In this document: piece by piece, positions 1 to 8,816 of the stretch | How the letters are laid out: every line of letters starts with the position of its first letter | Numbering within the stretch: the stretch's first letter is position 1 | Assembly (NCBI RefSeq): GCF_001281385.1 | Contig: NZ_CP006911.1 | Location: forward strand, 1,240,001 to 1,304,000 | From: Candidatus Pseudothioglobus singularis PS1 | GTDB lineage: Bacteria > Pseudomonadota > Gammaproteobacteria > PS1 > Pseudothioglobaceae | Direction: 5' to 3' | Length of the DNA: 64,000 nucleotides | Program-made: the position numbers and the translations under genes | The notes under the pieces: generated by a model | What the model saw: only the letters and a program-made list of their open reading frames with translations | Told to the model about the DNA's origin: nothing | Database searches by the model: none

Positions 1-534
1 TTTGAGTTAAAGTTGGATAACTTAACTAGCATTCGTTTTCATGATCCACGCCGATTTGGCTCGATTCTATGGCAAGATAACGACAGTCAATTAAAACTTT
101 TGAGTGAACTTGGTCCAGAGCCATTAAGTTATGATTTTAACAATGAAGTGCTTTATAAGGCCTCTCTTGGAAAATCAAAAAATATTAAAACATTTATTAT
201 GGATAGCAAAGTTCTAGTTGGAGTTGGTAATATTTATGCCTCTGAAAGCTTGTTTCTAGCTGGTATTTCACCCAAAAGGGTATCTGGAAAAACATCAAAA
301 GGTCGTTATCTAACTTTAACTTACTCTATAAAAAAAATCTTAACTGACGCGATTAATAATGGTGGGACTACGCTCAATGATTTTTCAAATGTTGACGGGA
401 GTCCTGGTTATTTTTCACAAGTCTTGTCTGTATATGATCGTGAAGATATGCCATGCATTAGATGTAATGGTAAAATTAAGCGAATTGTTCAAAACCAGCG
501 TGCCACCTATTACTGTCCCAAATGTCAGAACTAG
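1..534 (+). CDS. mutM: Formamidopyrimidine-DNA glycosylase, 3' part (start outside window)
   Basis: Base-excision repair glycosylase/AP lyase that removes 8-oxoguanine and formamidopyrimidines. The reading frame is open from base 1, so the gene begins upstream; the TTG at 13 is only an internal codon. Visible are the DNA-contacting segment HDPRRFG, the helix-two-turn-helix region VGVGNIYASESLFLAGISPK, and the C-terminal zinc finger with two CxxC pairs (CIRC and CPKC), ending CQN. The catalytic N-terminal Pro-Glu is not in the window. The stop overlaps the start of the next gene by 13 bp, so the two are probably co-translated. Family assignment is firm. Confidence 0.95.
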   Translation, partial: FELKLDNLTSIRFHDPRRFGSILWQDNDSQLKLLSELGPEPLSYDFNNEVLYKASLGKSKNIKTFIMDSKVLVGVGNIYASESLFLAGISPKRVSGKTSKGRYLTLTYSIKKILTDAINNGGTTLNDFSNVDGSPGYFSQVLSVYDREDMPCIRCNGKIKRIVQNQRATYYCPKCQN

Positions 535-929
535 TAGACTCTAAAACACTCTATCAAGCCACATGTGCTTCAAATTCTGAGCCATACGCACTTCAAAATA
601 TTGGTGATATGATGTCACCCGAGTTTAGTGAGAGTTGTATTATCATTATTGATCCTTCCATGTCAATTCATCATGAGGCTTATGTAATAGTTGACTTTGA
701 AGATGAACTTTATTTTCGTCAATATATTGAGGAGGGTCATAAAAGAATACTGAGGTGCCTTAACTCAGGATATGAAGATATTGAGCTGGGTGATATATTT
801 GAAGTTCGTGGCTGCATTGTCCAACAAAAGCAAAGAAAACAAAAATCACTTCATTATTACCTTCCAAATAAAATTACTGGTGAATTAGAATTTAATATGA
901 ACGGCAAAGTGAATTTAATTGATAGCTAA
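522..929 (+). CDS. Stand-alone LexA/S24-like domain protein, probably without peptidase activity
   Basis: A 135-residue protein resembling the C-terminal domain of LexA/phage repressors (peptidase S24 fold). The stretch GDMMSPEF followed by a run of Ile and DPS aligns with the family's GDSMxPTF...D pattern, and later strands (YVIVDFEDELYFRQY) match the second half of the fold. There is no N-terminal helix-turn-helix. The position usually holding the nucleophilic Ser is Met, and the usual catalytic Lys region has Arg/Gln, so self-cleavage seems lost; this alignment is by eye. The start is the ATG inside the end of mutM, and the overlap suggests co-expression. Function unknown. Confidence 0.6.
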   Translation: MSELVDSKTLYQATCASNSEPYALQNIGDMMSPEFSESCIIIIDPSMSIHHEAYVIVDFEDELYFRQYIEEGHKRILRCLNSGYEDIELGDIFEVRGCIVQQKQRKQKSLHYYLPNKITGELEFNMNGKVNLIDS

Positions 930-931
930 CT

Positions 932-1648
932 TTATTTTATCCAAATGAGATGCGCCATCCTGCCAGAGTTTATCCCGTCCCTTCTGTAAGAAAAAAATAC
1001 ATCCAACTCTTTAAAGGTGCATCTATCACCTCCAGTGATGAACTTTATATTGAAAGATTCAAGTATAACTTTTGCGGCATCATATAAATCAAGATAATAT
1101 TTATCCCTGTAAAAACTAAATGAACGAGCAAAATTACTATTTTTTGATAAATACAAGTCCTTAATCTCGACTCCCACCTCAAAATAGTTCTTAGAAATTG
1201 CTGGACCTAGATGAACAATTAAATCATCTCCATTACAGTGAAAAGATTCAATTAGGTTTTCAATTACGCCAGAAATTAACCCTTTCCATCCTGCATGAGC
1301 AATGCCTACCATTGAGCCATCTTTTTTACTAACAAACACTGGTAGACAGTCAGCAGTCAGAATTGCACAAACAACTCCAGGATTAATAGTAAAACTCGCA
1401 TCAGCTTCAACTATTTTTTTACTTGAATTAGCATCTATACAAATGGAGGAATGTGTTTGATTTATCCATACTGGATCTGATGGCAATCCATAACAATCTC
1501 TAAGAATCGAGCGGTTTTCTAGTACGCTCTTTTTTCTATCATTGACGTGAAGAGCTAGATTAAAGTTTTCAAAATTTTCTAAGCTTTCACCACCATCTTG
1601 ATATCTCTTAGTTGATAGGAAATTAACATTGTTAGGAAATAAGTTCAT
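932..1648 (-). CDS. pgeF: Peptidoglycan editing factor / YfiH-family multicopper-like hydrolase
   Basis: A 238-residue protein of the YfiH/laccase-domain family. Members act as purine nucleoside phosphorylase/adenosine deaminase-like enzymes, and in E. coli PgeF removes wrong amino acids from peptidoglycan precursors. The metal-ligand motifs are present in order: NQTHSS (His), LTADCLPVF (Cys) and GIAHAGWKG (His), then LGPAIS and the C-terminal SGRMAHLIW. It lies 17 bp downstream of rluD on the same strand, as in E. coli (rluD-yfiH), supporting an operon. It is the last gene of a long leftward run that may start in the TPR block. Length is normal for the family. Confidence 0.9.
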   Translation of the reverse strand: MNLFPNNVNFLSTKRYQDGGESLENFENFNLALHVNDRKKSVLENRSILRDCYGLPSDPVWINQTHSSICIDANSSKKIVEADASFTINPGVVCAILTADCLPVFVSKKDGSMVGIAHAGWKGLISGVIENLIESFHCNGDDLIVHLGPAISKNYFEVGVEIKDLYLSKNSNFARSFSFYRDKYYLDLYDAAKVILESFNIKFITGGDRCTFKELDVFFSYRRDGINSGRMAHLIWIK

Positions 1649-1665
1649 ATCTTATTATTTGACAA

Positions 1666-2607
1666 TTAAGAGTCGTATTTTTTAAGGATATTTAAAAGCT
1701 CTTGCATGTCATCTGGAAGATCTGCCTTCCACGTCATAGTTTCACCAGTCACTGGATGCTTAAGAGTTAATTTTTTTGAATGAAGTGCTTGTCTTTGAAA
1801 ATTAATTAATTCATCTTTAAGCTCCTGACTAGCTTTTTTTGGAAAACGAACTCGCCCACCATACATTGGATCTCCAATCAATGGGTATCCAACATGAGAT
1901 AGGTGAACACGGATTTGATGAGTTCTTCCAGTTTCTAGAATGGCTTTGACATGCGTATGACTTTTAAATCTATCAATAACCCTGTAGTGAGTTTTTGCTT
2001 GTTTTCCATTAGTCAAAATAGCCTGTTTAACTCTATCTTTAGGATCTCTTCCAATTGGCTCATCAATAGAACCTCCTGAAATCATATGTCCATAAACTAT
2101 TGCTGAATATTCTCTCTGAATAGAGTGATTTTGAAGTTGCTCTACTAAAAATTTTTGTGACTTTAAATTTTTTGAAACAACCATCAGTCCAGATGTATTT
2201 TTATCAAGGCGATGGACAATTCCAGCTCGATCAAGGCTTGATAAATGAGAATCATAATGTAAAAGTGCATTTGCCAATGTCCCACTCCAATTCCCAGAAC
2301 CAGGATGAGTAACCAAACCAAAAGGTTTGTTAATTACGATAATATCATTATCTTCAAAGACAATATTTAGATTAATTTTCTCAGGCAGCCATTGGATATT
2401 ATTTTTTTGTTTAACTTTCAAACATACCATTTCATTGCCATTAACTTTATCTTTTGGTTTAAAAGTTTTGTTGTTAATTAATGCATCTCCTGATTTTATC
2501 CAAGTAATAATCTTAGATCTAGAGTAATCTGGAATCATTTCAGTCAATGCCGCATCTATTCTTTGATCTTTCATTCTTTTTGGAATAATAATTTGAAGTA
2601 TTTCCAT
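1666..2607 (-). CDS. rluD: 23S rRNA pseudouridine synthase RluD
   Basis: Converts uridines in helix 69 of 23S rRNA (1911/1915/1917 in E. coli) to pseudouridine. An N-terminal S4-like RNA-binding region (about residues 10-70, with SRSKIITWIKSGDALIN) precedes the synthase domain. The signature HRLDKNTSGLMVV contains the catalytic Asp near residue 135, and GRTHQIRVHL follows. At 313 residues it is close to the usual length. The RluD subgroup is inferred from the S4 domain and the downstream pgeF. It starts 27 bp after rfbD ends, so it may be read from the rhamnose operon as well as its own promoter. Interestingly, rlmH, which methylates one of these pseudouridines, is also in this window. Confidence 0.9.
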   Translation of the reverse strand: MEILQIIIPKRMKDQRIDAALTEMIPDYSRSKIITWIKSGDALINNKTFKPKDKVNGNEMVCLKVKQKNNIQWLPEKINLNIVFEDNDIIVINKPFGLVTHPGSGNWSGTLANALLHYDSHLSSLDRAGIVHRLDKNTSGLMVVSKNLKSQKFLVEQLQNHSIQREYSAIVYGHMISGGSIDEPIGRDPKDRVKQAILTNGKQAKTHYRVIDRFKSHTHVKAILETGRTHQIRVHLSHVGYPLIGDPMYGGRVRFPKKASQELKDELINFQRQALHSKKLTLKHPVTGETMTWKADLPDDMQELLNILKKYDS

Positions 2608-2634
2608 ATTAATTAACCATTAAAAGTAAAGTGG

Positions 2635-3516
2635 TTATAGATTCTGCAAACAGGCTTTAAGAGCATCTTTCCAATGATCAATATTTAAAGAATATTCTTG
2701 CGAAATTTTTTTCTTACTCAAGATAGAATACTTTGGTCTCTTTGCAGGTAAAGGGTAATCTTTCGTTTTAATGGGATTTAAATTGCAATTAATCCCAGAA
2801 ATACTAATGATTTCTTTAGCAAATTCATACCAGCTAGATTCACCTTCATTAGAATAGTGCAATATTGCTGTCGGCTTTTCATTTTCAAGAAAGTTTTCAT
2901 CACTAACAATATTTAAAATTGAATGCGCGAGATCATAAGCATAGGTTGGTGTTCCAATCTGATCAGATACAATATCTAATGCATTATTTTTTGATGCAAG
3001 ATTCAAAATTGTTTTTACAAAATTATTACCAAATTCAGAATAAACCCAGCCAGTTCTGATAATTATCGAATTGAACGGCATAGTTGAAATAATAGCCAAC
3101 TCACCAGCCAATTTAGTTTCACCATAAATATTAAGTGGCGAAGGCTCATCATCCTCAGTATAGGGCTCTTCCTTATGTCCATTAAAAACGAAATCAGTTG
3201 AAATATGAATAAGTTTTATTTTGTATTTTTTAGAAATTTTTGCGAGCTCTCTAACTGCATTGTGATTAATCAAATTAGCTTGATTTTGATCCTCTTCAGC
3301 CTGGTCTACCTTAGTATATGCTGCACAATTTATAATAACATCAATATCATTACTAACGAAATACGACTGAATATTTTCTAAATTTTCAAGATTTAACTCT
3401 TCTCTGCTAGTAAAAATGAAACTGAAGGAACTGAGATTATCAATACATTTTTCATCTAGTAATCTTTTAATCGATTTTCCTAATTGACCATTCTTGCCTG
3501 TAATCAAAATTTTCAT
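2635..3516 (-). CDS. rfbD: dTDP-4-dehydrorhamnose reductase
   Basis: Last step of dTDP-L-rhamnose synthesis: NAD(P)H-dependent reduction of dTDP-4-keto-L-rhamnose. It is a short-chain dehydrogenase-like protein with an N-terminal nucleotide-binding motif (ITGKNGQLGKSI), the INCAAYTKVDQAEED segment typical of RmlD, HISTDFVFNG, and a YGETK catalytic Tyr/Lys pair. Length 293 is normal. It follows rfbC by 5 bp and is the last of the four rfb genes on the minus strand. All four steps from glucose-1-phosphate to dTDP-rhamnose are encoded together here. Confidence 0.95.
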   Translation of the reverse strand: MKILITGKNGQLGKSIKRLLDEKCIDNLSSFSFIFTSREELNLENLENIQSYFVSNDIDVIINCAAYTKVDQAEEDQNQANLINHNAVRELAKISKKYKIKLIHISTDFVFNGHKEEPYTEDDEPSPLNIYGETKLAGELAIISTMPFNSIIIRTGWVYSEFGNNFVKTILNLASKNNALDIVSDQIGTPTYAYDLAHSILNIVSDENFLENEKPTAILHYSNEGESSWYEFAKEIISISGINCNLNPIKTKDYPLPAKRPKYSILSKKKISQEYSLNIDHWKDALKACLQNL

Positions 3517-3522
3517 AATTAG

Positions 3523-4077
3523 CTAGTCAAATAAGTCTTTTGCGTTTGATAGACTTGGGCTATTTTTATCTTTCTCTGATAGCTTTAAAACTTCAGGATT
3601 TAATTTCCAGTTTATTTTTAAATCTTTATCATCAAATACAATACTCCTTTCATACTCTGGCGCATAAAAACTATCTACTTTGTATGTGAAAGTCGCTGTA
3701 TCACTTAAAACAACAAAACCATGGGCAAAACCTTTAGGAACAAAAAGTTGTTTTTTATTATGAGATGAAAGCTCTATAGCAACATGATGGCCAAAAGTTG
3801 GACTTGACCTTCGAATATCAACTGCAACATCTAGCACACTTCCTTCAATAACCTTTACAAGCTTTGATTGAGAATATGGAGAAACCTGATAATGAAGACC
3901 TCTAAGGACTCCTTTTGACGACTTGGATTCGTTGTCTTGAACAAAATTAATCTTACTACCAACAACCTTATTGAATAAATCTTGTCTAAAGGTTTCTACA
4001 AAATAACCTCTATCATCCCCATGAAGAGTTGGTTCAACTAAGATAATATCGGGAATTGCTTGCGGTGTAAACTTCAA
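3523..4077 (-). CDS. rfbC: dTDP-4-dehydrorhamnose 3,5-epimerase
   Basis: Epimerises C3 and C5 of dTDP-4-keto-6-deoxyglucose in rhamnose synthesis. A 184-residue cupin-fold enzyme with family landmarks: [11 protein letters not shown] near the N-terminus, [12 protein letters not shown] with the catalytic His, [19 protein letters not shown], and [12 protein letters not shown]. Its start overlaps the end of rfbA by 4 bp and it is followed after 5 bp by rfbD, a tight translationally coupled layout. Assignment is firm. Confidence 0.95.
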   Translation of the reverse strand: MKFTPQAIPDIILVEPTLHGDDRGYFVETFRQDLFNKVVGSKINFVQDNESKSSKGVLRGLHYQVSPYSQSKLVKVIEGSVLDVAVDIRRSSPTFGHHVAIELSSHNKKQLFVPKGFAHGFVVLSDTATFTYKVDSFYAPEYERSIVFDDKDLKINWKLNPEVLKLSEKDKNSPSLSNAKDLFD

Positions 4078-4955
4078 TTGAAACCCTTAGCTATTCTGAG
4101 AAGATATTGACCATACTGATTTTTTGAGAGTGGAGTAGCCAGAGCAATTAGTTCTTGTCTGTCAATATAGCCTTTTTCAAAAGCAATCTCTTCAATACAA
4201 GCGACCTTCAGTCCTTGCCTTCTTTCAATAATTTCAATAAAAGTAGATGCTTCAAGAAGATTTTCATGGGTTCCAGTATCAAGCCACGCATAACCTCTTC
4301 CCATTATTTCAACATTAAGCCTATCTTCCTCCAAAAACATTTGATTTACCGAAGAAATTTCAAGCTCGCCTCTATCGGAAGGCAAAACTTCAGCTGCTTT
4401 TTCAACTACGTCATTTGGATAAAAATATAATCCAGTAACTGCATAATTACTTTTTGGATTCTTAGGCTTTTCTTCAATACTAAGTGCCTTTCCTTGCTTA
4501 TCAAAATCAACTACGCCATATCTCTCTGGATCCTGAACATGAGAGCCAAAAACAGTGGCCATATTATTATCTTCTACACTAGCCAAAGCTTGCGATAATA
4601 TTTGATTCATACCATGGCCATAGTAAATATTATCTCCAAGAATTAAACTAACATTATCATCACCAATAAACTCTTTACCTAAAATAAATGCCTGTGCAAG
4701 ACCATCAGGTGATGGTTGAGCTAGATACTCAAACTTCATACCAATTTCAGATCCATCTCCTAATAACTGCCTAAACCTTGGTAAATCTTCTGGAGTTGAG
4801 ATAATTAAAACCTCTTGAATACCTGCAAGCATAAGCACTGATAGTGGATAGTAAATCATGGGCTTATCATAAATAGGCATTAATTGCTTTGATATCCCTT
4901 TTGTTAAAGGAAAAAGCCGAGTTCCTGAACCACCAGCAAGAATAATACCTTTCAT
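4074..4955 (-). CDS. rfbA: Glucose-1-phosphate thymidylyltransferase
   Basis: First step of dTDP-rhamnose synthesis: glucose-1-phosphate plus dTTP gives dTDP-glucose. The N-terminal signature [18 protein letters not shown] is complete, followed by [37 protein letters not shown] and the [19 protein letters not shown] segment. Length 293 matches the RmlA family. Its start codon shares one base with the rfbB stop (TAATG type), and it overlaps rfbC by 4 bp, so rfbB-A-C-D is one transcription unit. Confidence 0.96.
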   Translation of the reverse strand: MKGIILAGGSGTRLFPLTKGISKQLMPIYDKPMIYYPLSVLMLAGIQEVLIISTPEDLPRFRQLLGDGSEIGMKFEYLAQPSPDGLAQAFILGKEFIGDDNVSLILGDNIYYGHGMNQILSQALASVEDNNMATVFGSHVQDPERYGVVDFDKQGKALSIEEKPKNPKSNYAVTGLYFYPNDVVEKAAEVLPSDRGELEISSVNQMFLEEDRLNVEIMGRGYAWLDTGTHENLLEASTFIEIIERRQGLKVACIEEIAFEKGYIDRQELIALATPLSKNQYGQYLLRIAKGFN

Positions 4956-6031
4956 TATATTTTTACTCCTAGACGTTCGAGCTTATAACTTCCATTTTTA
5001 ATATTTTCAGACCATAATAAATTATCTAAATACCACTCTACAGTTTTTTGCATACCTGATTTAAAATTCTCTTTTGGCTCCCAGTCCAATTCATTTTTAA
5101 TTTTTGTATTGTCAATCGCATACCTTACATCATGTCCTGGTCTATCTTGAACATATGTAATTAAGTCTCTATAAGAATCTAGCCCATTCAATCTATCTGG
5201 AATTAGTATGTCTAAAATTTCACAAATTTTTTCTACAACATCAATATTTTGAACCTCATTATTTCCACCAATATTGTAAGTTTCCCCAACCTGACCTTTT
5301 AAAGCGACAGTCAAAAGCGCTCTTACATGATCATTCACATACAACCAATCCCTAATTTGTTTTCCATCTCCATAAATTGGTAAATCTTTTCCCTCAATAG
5401 CATTAAGAATTACATGTGGAATAAGTTTTTCTGGGAATTGATAAGGACCATAGTTATTTGAACAATTTGTAATTAATACTGGAAGTTGGTAAGTGCGAAA
5501 CCAAGCTCTTACTAAATGGTCAGAGCTAGCTTTCGATGCGGAATATGGAGAACTAGGATCATAAGCAGTTTCTTCTGTGAAAAAATCCTCCTTTCCATTT
5601 AAATCACCATAGACCTCATCAGTTGAAACATGGAGAAATCTAAAGTCTTCTTTTTTTATTCCTTCAAGTTTTTGCCAATAATTTCTTACTTGTTCAAGCA
5701 ACACAAAAGTTCCCACAATATTTGTGTGAATAAAATCTTTAGGTCCATCAATAGATCTGTCCACATGAGATTCGGCAGCAAGGTGCATTACAATATCAGG
5801 TTTATGTACCTCAAAAGCCCTCTTTAGTTCTTTTTCATCACAAATATCTATATGCTCAAAAATATAATTTTCATTGGTCTCAATTGAAACTAAAGACTGT
5901 AAATTACCAGAATAGGTGAGTTTGTCTATGTTTACTACCTTATATTCAGTATTTTCAATCAGGTGTCTAATCAACTCTGAACCAATAAATCCAGCGCCAC
6001 CAGTTACAAGGAAAGTTTTATTAATGTTCAT
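4955..6031 (-). CDS. rfbB: dTDP-glucose 4,6-dehydratase
   Basis: Second step of dTDP-rhamnose synthesis, an NAD-dependent extended short-chain dehydrogenase. The Rossmann motif [16 protein letters not shown] is at the N-terminus, followed by [10 protein letters not shown]-like [12 protein letters not shown] region, [22 protein letters not shown] and the catalytic [15 protein letters not shown]. Length 358 is normal. It is the first gene of the rfb set and follows the third TPR-glycosyltransferase by 59 bp on the same strand. The product may supply rhamnose for surface polysaccharide or for the neighbouring glycosylation genes; the link to those genes is inference. Confidence 0.96.
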   Translation of the reverse strand: MNINKTFLVTGGAGFIGSELIRHLIENTEYKVVNIDKLTYSGNLQSLVSIETNENYIFEHIDICDEKELKRAFEVHKPDIVMHLAAESHVDRSIDGPKDFIHTNIVGTFVLLEQVRNYWQKLEGIKKEDFRFLHVSTDEVYGDLNGKEDFFTEETAYDPSSPYSASKASSDHLVRAWFRTYQLPVLITNCSNNYGPYQFPEKLIPHVILNAIEGKDLPIYGDGKQIRDWLYVNDHVRALLTVALKGQVGETYNIGGNNEVQNIDVVEKICEILDILIPDRLNGLDSYRDLITYVQDRPGHDVRYAIDNTKIKNELDWEPKENFKSGMQKTVEWYLDNLLWSENIKNGSYKLERLGVKI

Positions 6032-6090
6032 TTTTTAACAGAGAAAATTGGTTAATTTTACAATATCTCCTTGAGTTGATTGCTTTGGAA

Positions 6091-8814
6091 TTAAATATAA
6101 ATATGATCAGGCTCTAATCCCTTATGATATCTTTCATACATTTGTGTATAAGCTGACTCTAGATTTTTTGTAAATAATGGTGTGTCAAAAAGAGGAGCTG
6201 TAGATAGATTATTTTGGAGCTTTTCTTTTATTTTATTTAATTTTTCTGGATTTTTAGCAAGTTCAATAGCTAAGGATTCATACTCTTTAGATGAGGTAGT
6301 GATAAGTTCAGGAAGATTAAGAGCGTTAACTATACTAGCACCCATTCTTGCCTGATAAGCCTCTCCTTTTATTGTAAGCATAGGAAGACCCATCTTAAGT
6401 GCATCACTGGCTGTAGTTCCAGCATTATAAGGCTGAGTATCTAAGAATAGATCAGCTACTTTAAAACGCGCTAAATATTCAGGTCTTGATACACTATCTC
6501 CAAAGATAAGCCTTTCTGCAGCAACTCCTCTTTTCTTTATCTCTTTTGTCAAATTAGCCTTTGAGAGTTCATTATTAGCAAAAATTATTAACACACTGTC
6601 TTCAACAGCTTTAAGGATTCTTGCCCAACTATCAAAGGTTGTAGGCGTCATTTTATAAGTATTATTAAAACAACAGAACACAAAGCCTTTATCAGGAAGG
6701 CCTACATCTTTACGAGTCATAACAATATTGGGTGGCAAGTCTTTTGAATCATTCACCTGGAAGCTAGGCAGATAGACTATCTTCTCCATATAATATTTTT
6801 GACTCTCTTTAGGAATCATAACGGGGTCTGCAATCAAATAATCATAATACTCGGCGCCCATCGATCCTAGGTAGCCAATATAGCTTAGCTGGATTGGCGC
6901 AACGGACATCGCGAAGATATCCGTTCTAGACTCAGCCGTGAGACCTCCAAGGTCAACAGCAATATCGATCTGAATTGAACGAGAAAGCAAAACAATGTCT
7001 TTATGAGACATCAAGTCCACATCATGAAATTGGTCAACACCGGCTTTGATTCGAAGATTCATCTCATCATTAGTTGCTTTGCCAAAAGAGAAGGCGTGAA
7101 TCTCAAAATGATCTCGGTTGTGCATTTCATAAAGTTCAGCCGTTAGATAGGAAACCGGATGCACTCTAAAATCAGCAGAAAAATAACCGATTTTTATTTT
7201 TTGGTGTTTTTTATTACTACTAATTTTTGGTAATAAATTATTAATAGGATGATCGGCATTCATTCTAAGTTTTTGAGCAGTAATTTGTAGTTGAGGATCA
7301 TCAATTAAAGACATCAGTCCAAATGGCTCTATTACTTTTTCATTATTGATAATTTTGCTCTTGATTTCATTAATAAGACTGGCTAGATCATTCCAATTAC
7401 AGCAATTCATCTTAGCACTTACAAGGTTTCCAACAATGTAATCCAAACTTGGTTTTATAGTAAGCACTTTTTCATAAGCCTCCGCTGCATCTTTGTAATG
7501 ATGAAGCTTACAAAGAGTATGGCCAAGATTATTATGCGCTTCAGCCAAGTCAGGTTGTATCAATAAAGCCTGACGATAGGATTGGATTGCATCATTTAAA
7601 TGCTCATGTTCATCAAATGCTATTCCTAAATTATTAAAAGTATCAGCATCATTTGGGTTAATTTCTAATGCCTTTTTATATGATGCAATTGCATCATTAA
7701 CCTGGCCCAGCTTTTTCTGAACAACACCAAGATTATTATAAGCGTCAGAATATTCTGGATCGATATTGAGAGCCATATTATAGGATTTAACAGCCTTATC
7801 TGACTGACCAAGTTTGTTATAGCTTACTCCAAGATTGTTATAGGCTTCAGCATAATCTAATTTGAGATCTATCGCTCTTTTATAACTTTTTATTGCCTCA
7901 TTAAATTGACCAAGATCATTTAGAGTAACACCTAAATTATTGAGTAAATCAGTGTATTCTGGATTGTAAGTTAGTCCTTTTGAATATGAATTTAAGGCGT
8001 CTTGATTGCGTCCAAGTTTTTTATAAGAATTGCCTAAATTGTTATACAATGCTGGATTCTGTGGGTCAATCTCTAAAGCTCTTTGAAATGATTTAACTGC
8101 TTCGCCTAGCTGGTTATTTCCTAAATAAATATTGCCAAGGTTGTTATGAGCCTCTAGATAATCTGGGTTAATCTTAAGCGCTCTTTTATATGAAGAAATT
8201 GCATCATCTACTTTTCCTTTTTCATTAAGTGTATTACCTAAATTATTATGTGCCTCAGGAAAATTTGGATTAAGGGTTAATGCTTTTTTGTAGGATCTTT
8301 CTGCTGCTTCAAGTTGTCCCAAGTCAAACAAAACGATACCAAGACTGTAATGTGCTTCAACATATTCTGGTCTAAGAGAGATGGCCTTATTAAAACTAAC
8401 ATTTGCCTCGTCCAGTCTTCCGATTTCTTTTAGAACATTGCCAAGATTATTATGGGCTTCAGCATAGTTTGGATCAATTTCTATTGATTTTTTATAAATT
8501 ACAATTGGCTCATCTATTGTTTCAAATCCCTGGAGATTTAATTCATGCAGAACATTTCCAAGATTAAAGTATGCTTTAGCGTAACTTGGATCAAGGCTTA
8601 TTGCACTCTCATAACTCTTAACTGCAGAAGCTAATTGTCCTAAACCAGCATAGCAAGCACCATTTATATTATGAAGCAGTGAAACCTCTGGATACAATTT
8701 AATTAAAACCTTTAGAGAATTCAATGCTTCTTCAAATTGTTCATTTGAAAAAAGATTTATAACAGAATCAATTTGCTTTTGATCTGGCATTGATTGATCA
8801 TTTGAATTACTCAT
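6091..8814 (-). CDS. TPR protein with O-GlcNAc transferase-like (GT41/SPINDLY-type) C-terminus, copy A
   Basis: About 13 tetratricopeptide repeats of 34 residues (consensus NLGNxLxxLGxxDEAIxSYKKALxINPxYAEAHN) cover residues 14 to about 470. A GT41 catalytic region (GYFSADFRVHPVSYL, APIQLSYIGYLGSMG, CCFNNTYKM with the conserved Lys, DTQPYNAGTTASDAL, PLFDTPLFTKNLESAY) follows to the end. Family members transfer GlcNAc, fucose or glucose to Ser/Thr of proteins; donor and target here are unknown. No signal peptide, so cytoplasmic. I chose the ATG at 8814; a GTG at 8820 is possible and would overlap the upstream gene by 4 bp. Where copy C has DLAGHT, this copy has DLGGLT. Its catalytic DNA is nearly identical to copies B and C. 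Confidence 0.88.
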   Translation of the reverse strand: MSNSNDQSMPDQKQIDSVINLFSNEQFEEALNSLKVLIKLYPEVSLLHNINGACYAGLGQLASAVKSYESAISLDPSYAKAYFNLGNVLHELNLQGFETIDEPIVIYKKSIEIDPNYAEAHNNLGNVLKEIGRLDEANVSFNKAISLRPEYVEAHYSLGIVLFDLGQLEAAERSYKKALTLNPNFPEAHNNLGNTLNEKGKVDDAISSYKRALKINPDYLEAHNNLGNIYLGNNQLGEAVKSFQRALEIDPQNPALYNNLGNSYKKLGRNQDALNSYSKGLTYNPEYTDLLNNLGVTLNDLGQFNEAIKSYKRAIDLKLDYAEAYNNLGVSYNKLGQSDKAVKSYNMALNIDPEYSDAYNNLGVVQKKLGQVNDAIASYKKALEINPNDADTFNNLGIAFDEHEHLNDAIQSYRQALLIQPDLAEAHNNLGHTLCKLHHYKDAAEAYEKVLTIKPSLDYIVGNLVSAKMNCCNWNDLASLINEIKSKIINNEKVIEPFGLMSLIDDPQLQITAQKLRMNADHPINNLLPKISSNKKHQKIKIGYFSADFRVHPVSYLTAELYEMHNRDHFEIHAFSFGKATNDEMNLRIKAGVDQFHDVDLMSHKDIVLLSRSIQIDIAVDLGGLTAESRTDIFAMSVAPIQLSYIGYLGSMGAEYYDYLIADPVMIPKESQKYYMEKIVYLPSFQVNDSKDLPPNIVMTRKDVGLPDKGFVFCCFNNTYKMTPTTFDSWARILKAVEDSVLIIFANNELSKANLTKEIKKRGVAAERLIFGDSVSRPEYLARFKVADLFLDTQPYNAGTTASDALKMGLPMLTIKGEAYQARMGASIVNALNLPELITTSSKEYESLAIELAKNPEKLNKIKEKLQNNLSTAPLFDTPLFTKNLESAYTQMYERYHKGLEPDHIYI
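6101..7134 (-). repeat. Near-identical GT41 catalytic block, copy A
   Basis: Roughly 1 kb coding the C-terminal half of the catalytic domain. By eye, 6101-6934 matches the copy-C block without any difference I could find, and 6101-6461 matches copy B. The tract at about 6935-7010 differs in all three copies, and identity resumes to 7134. This pattern suggests recent gene conversion or duplication. Confidence 0.85.
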
Positions 8815-8816
8815 TA

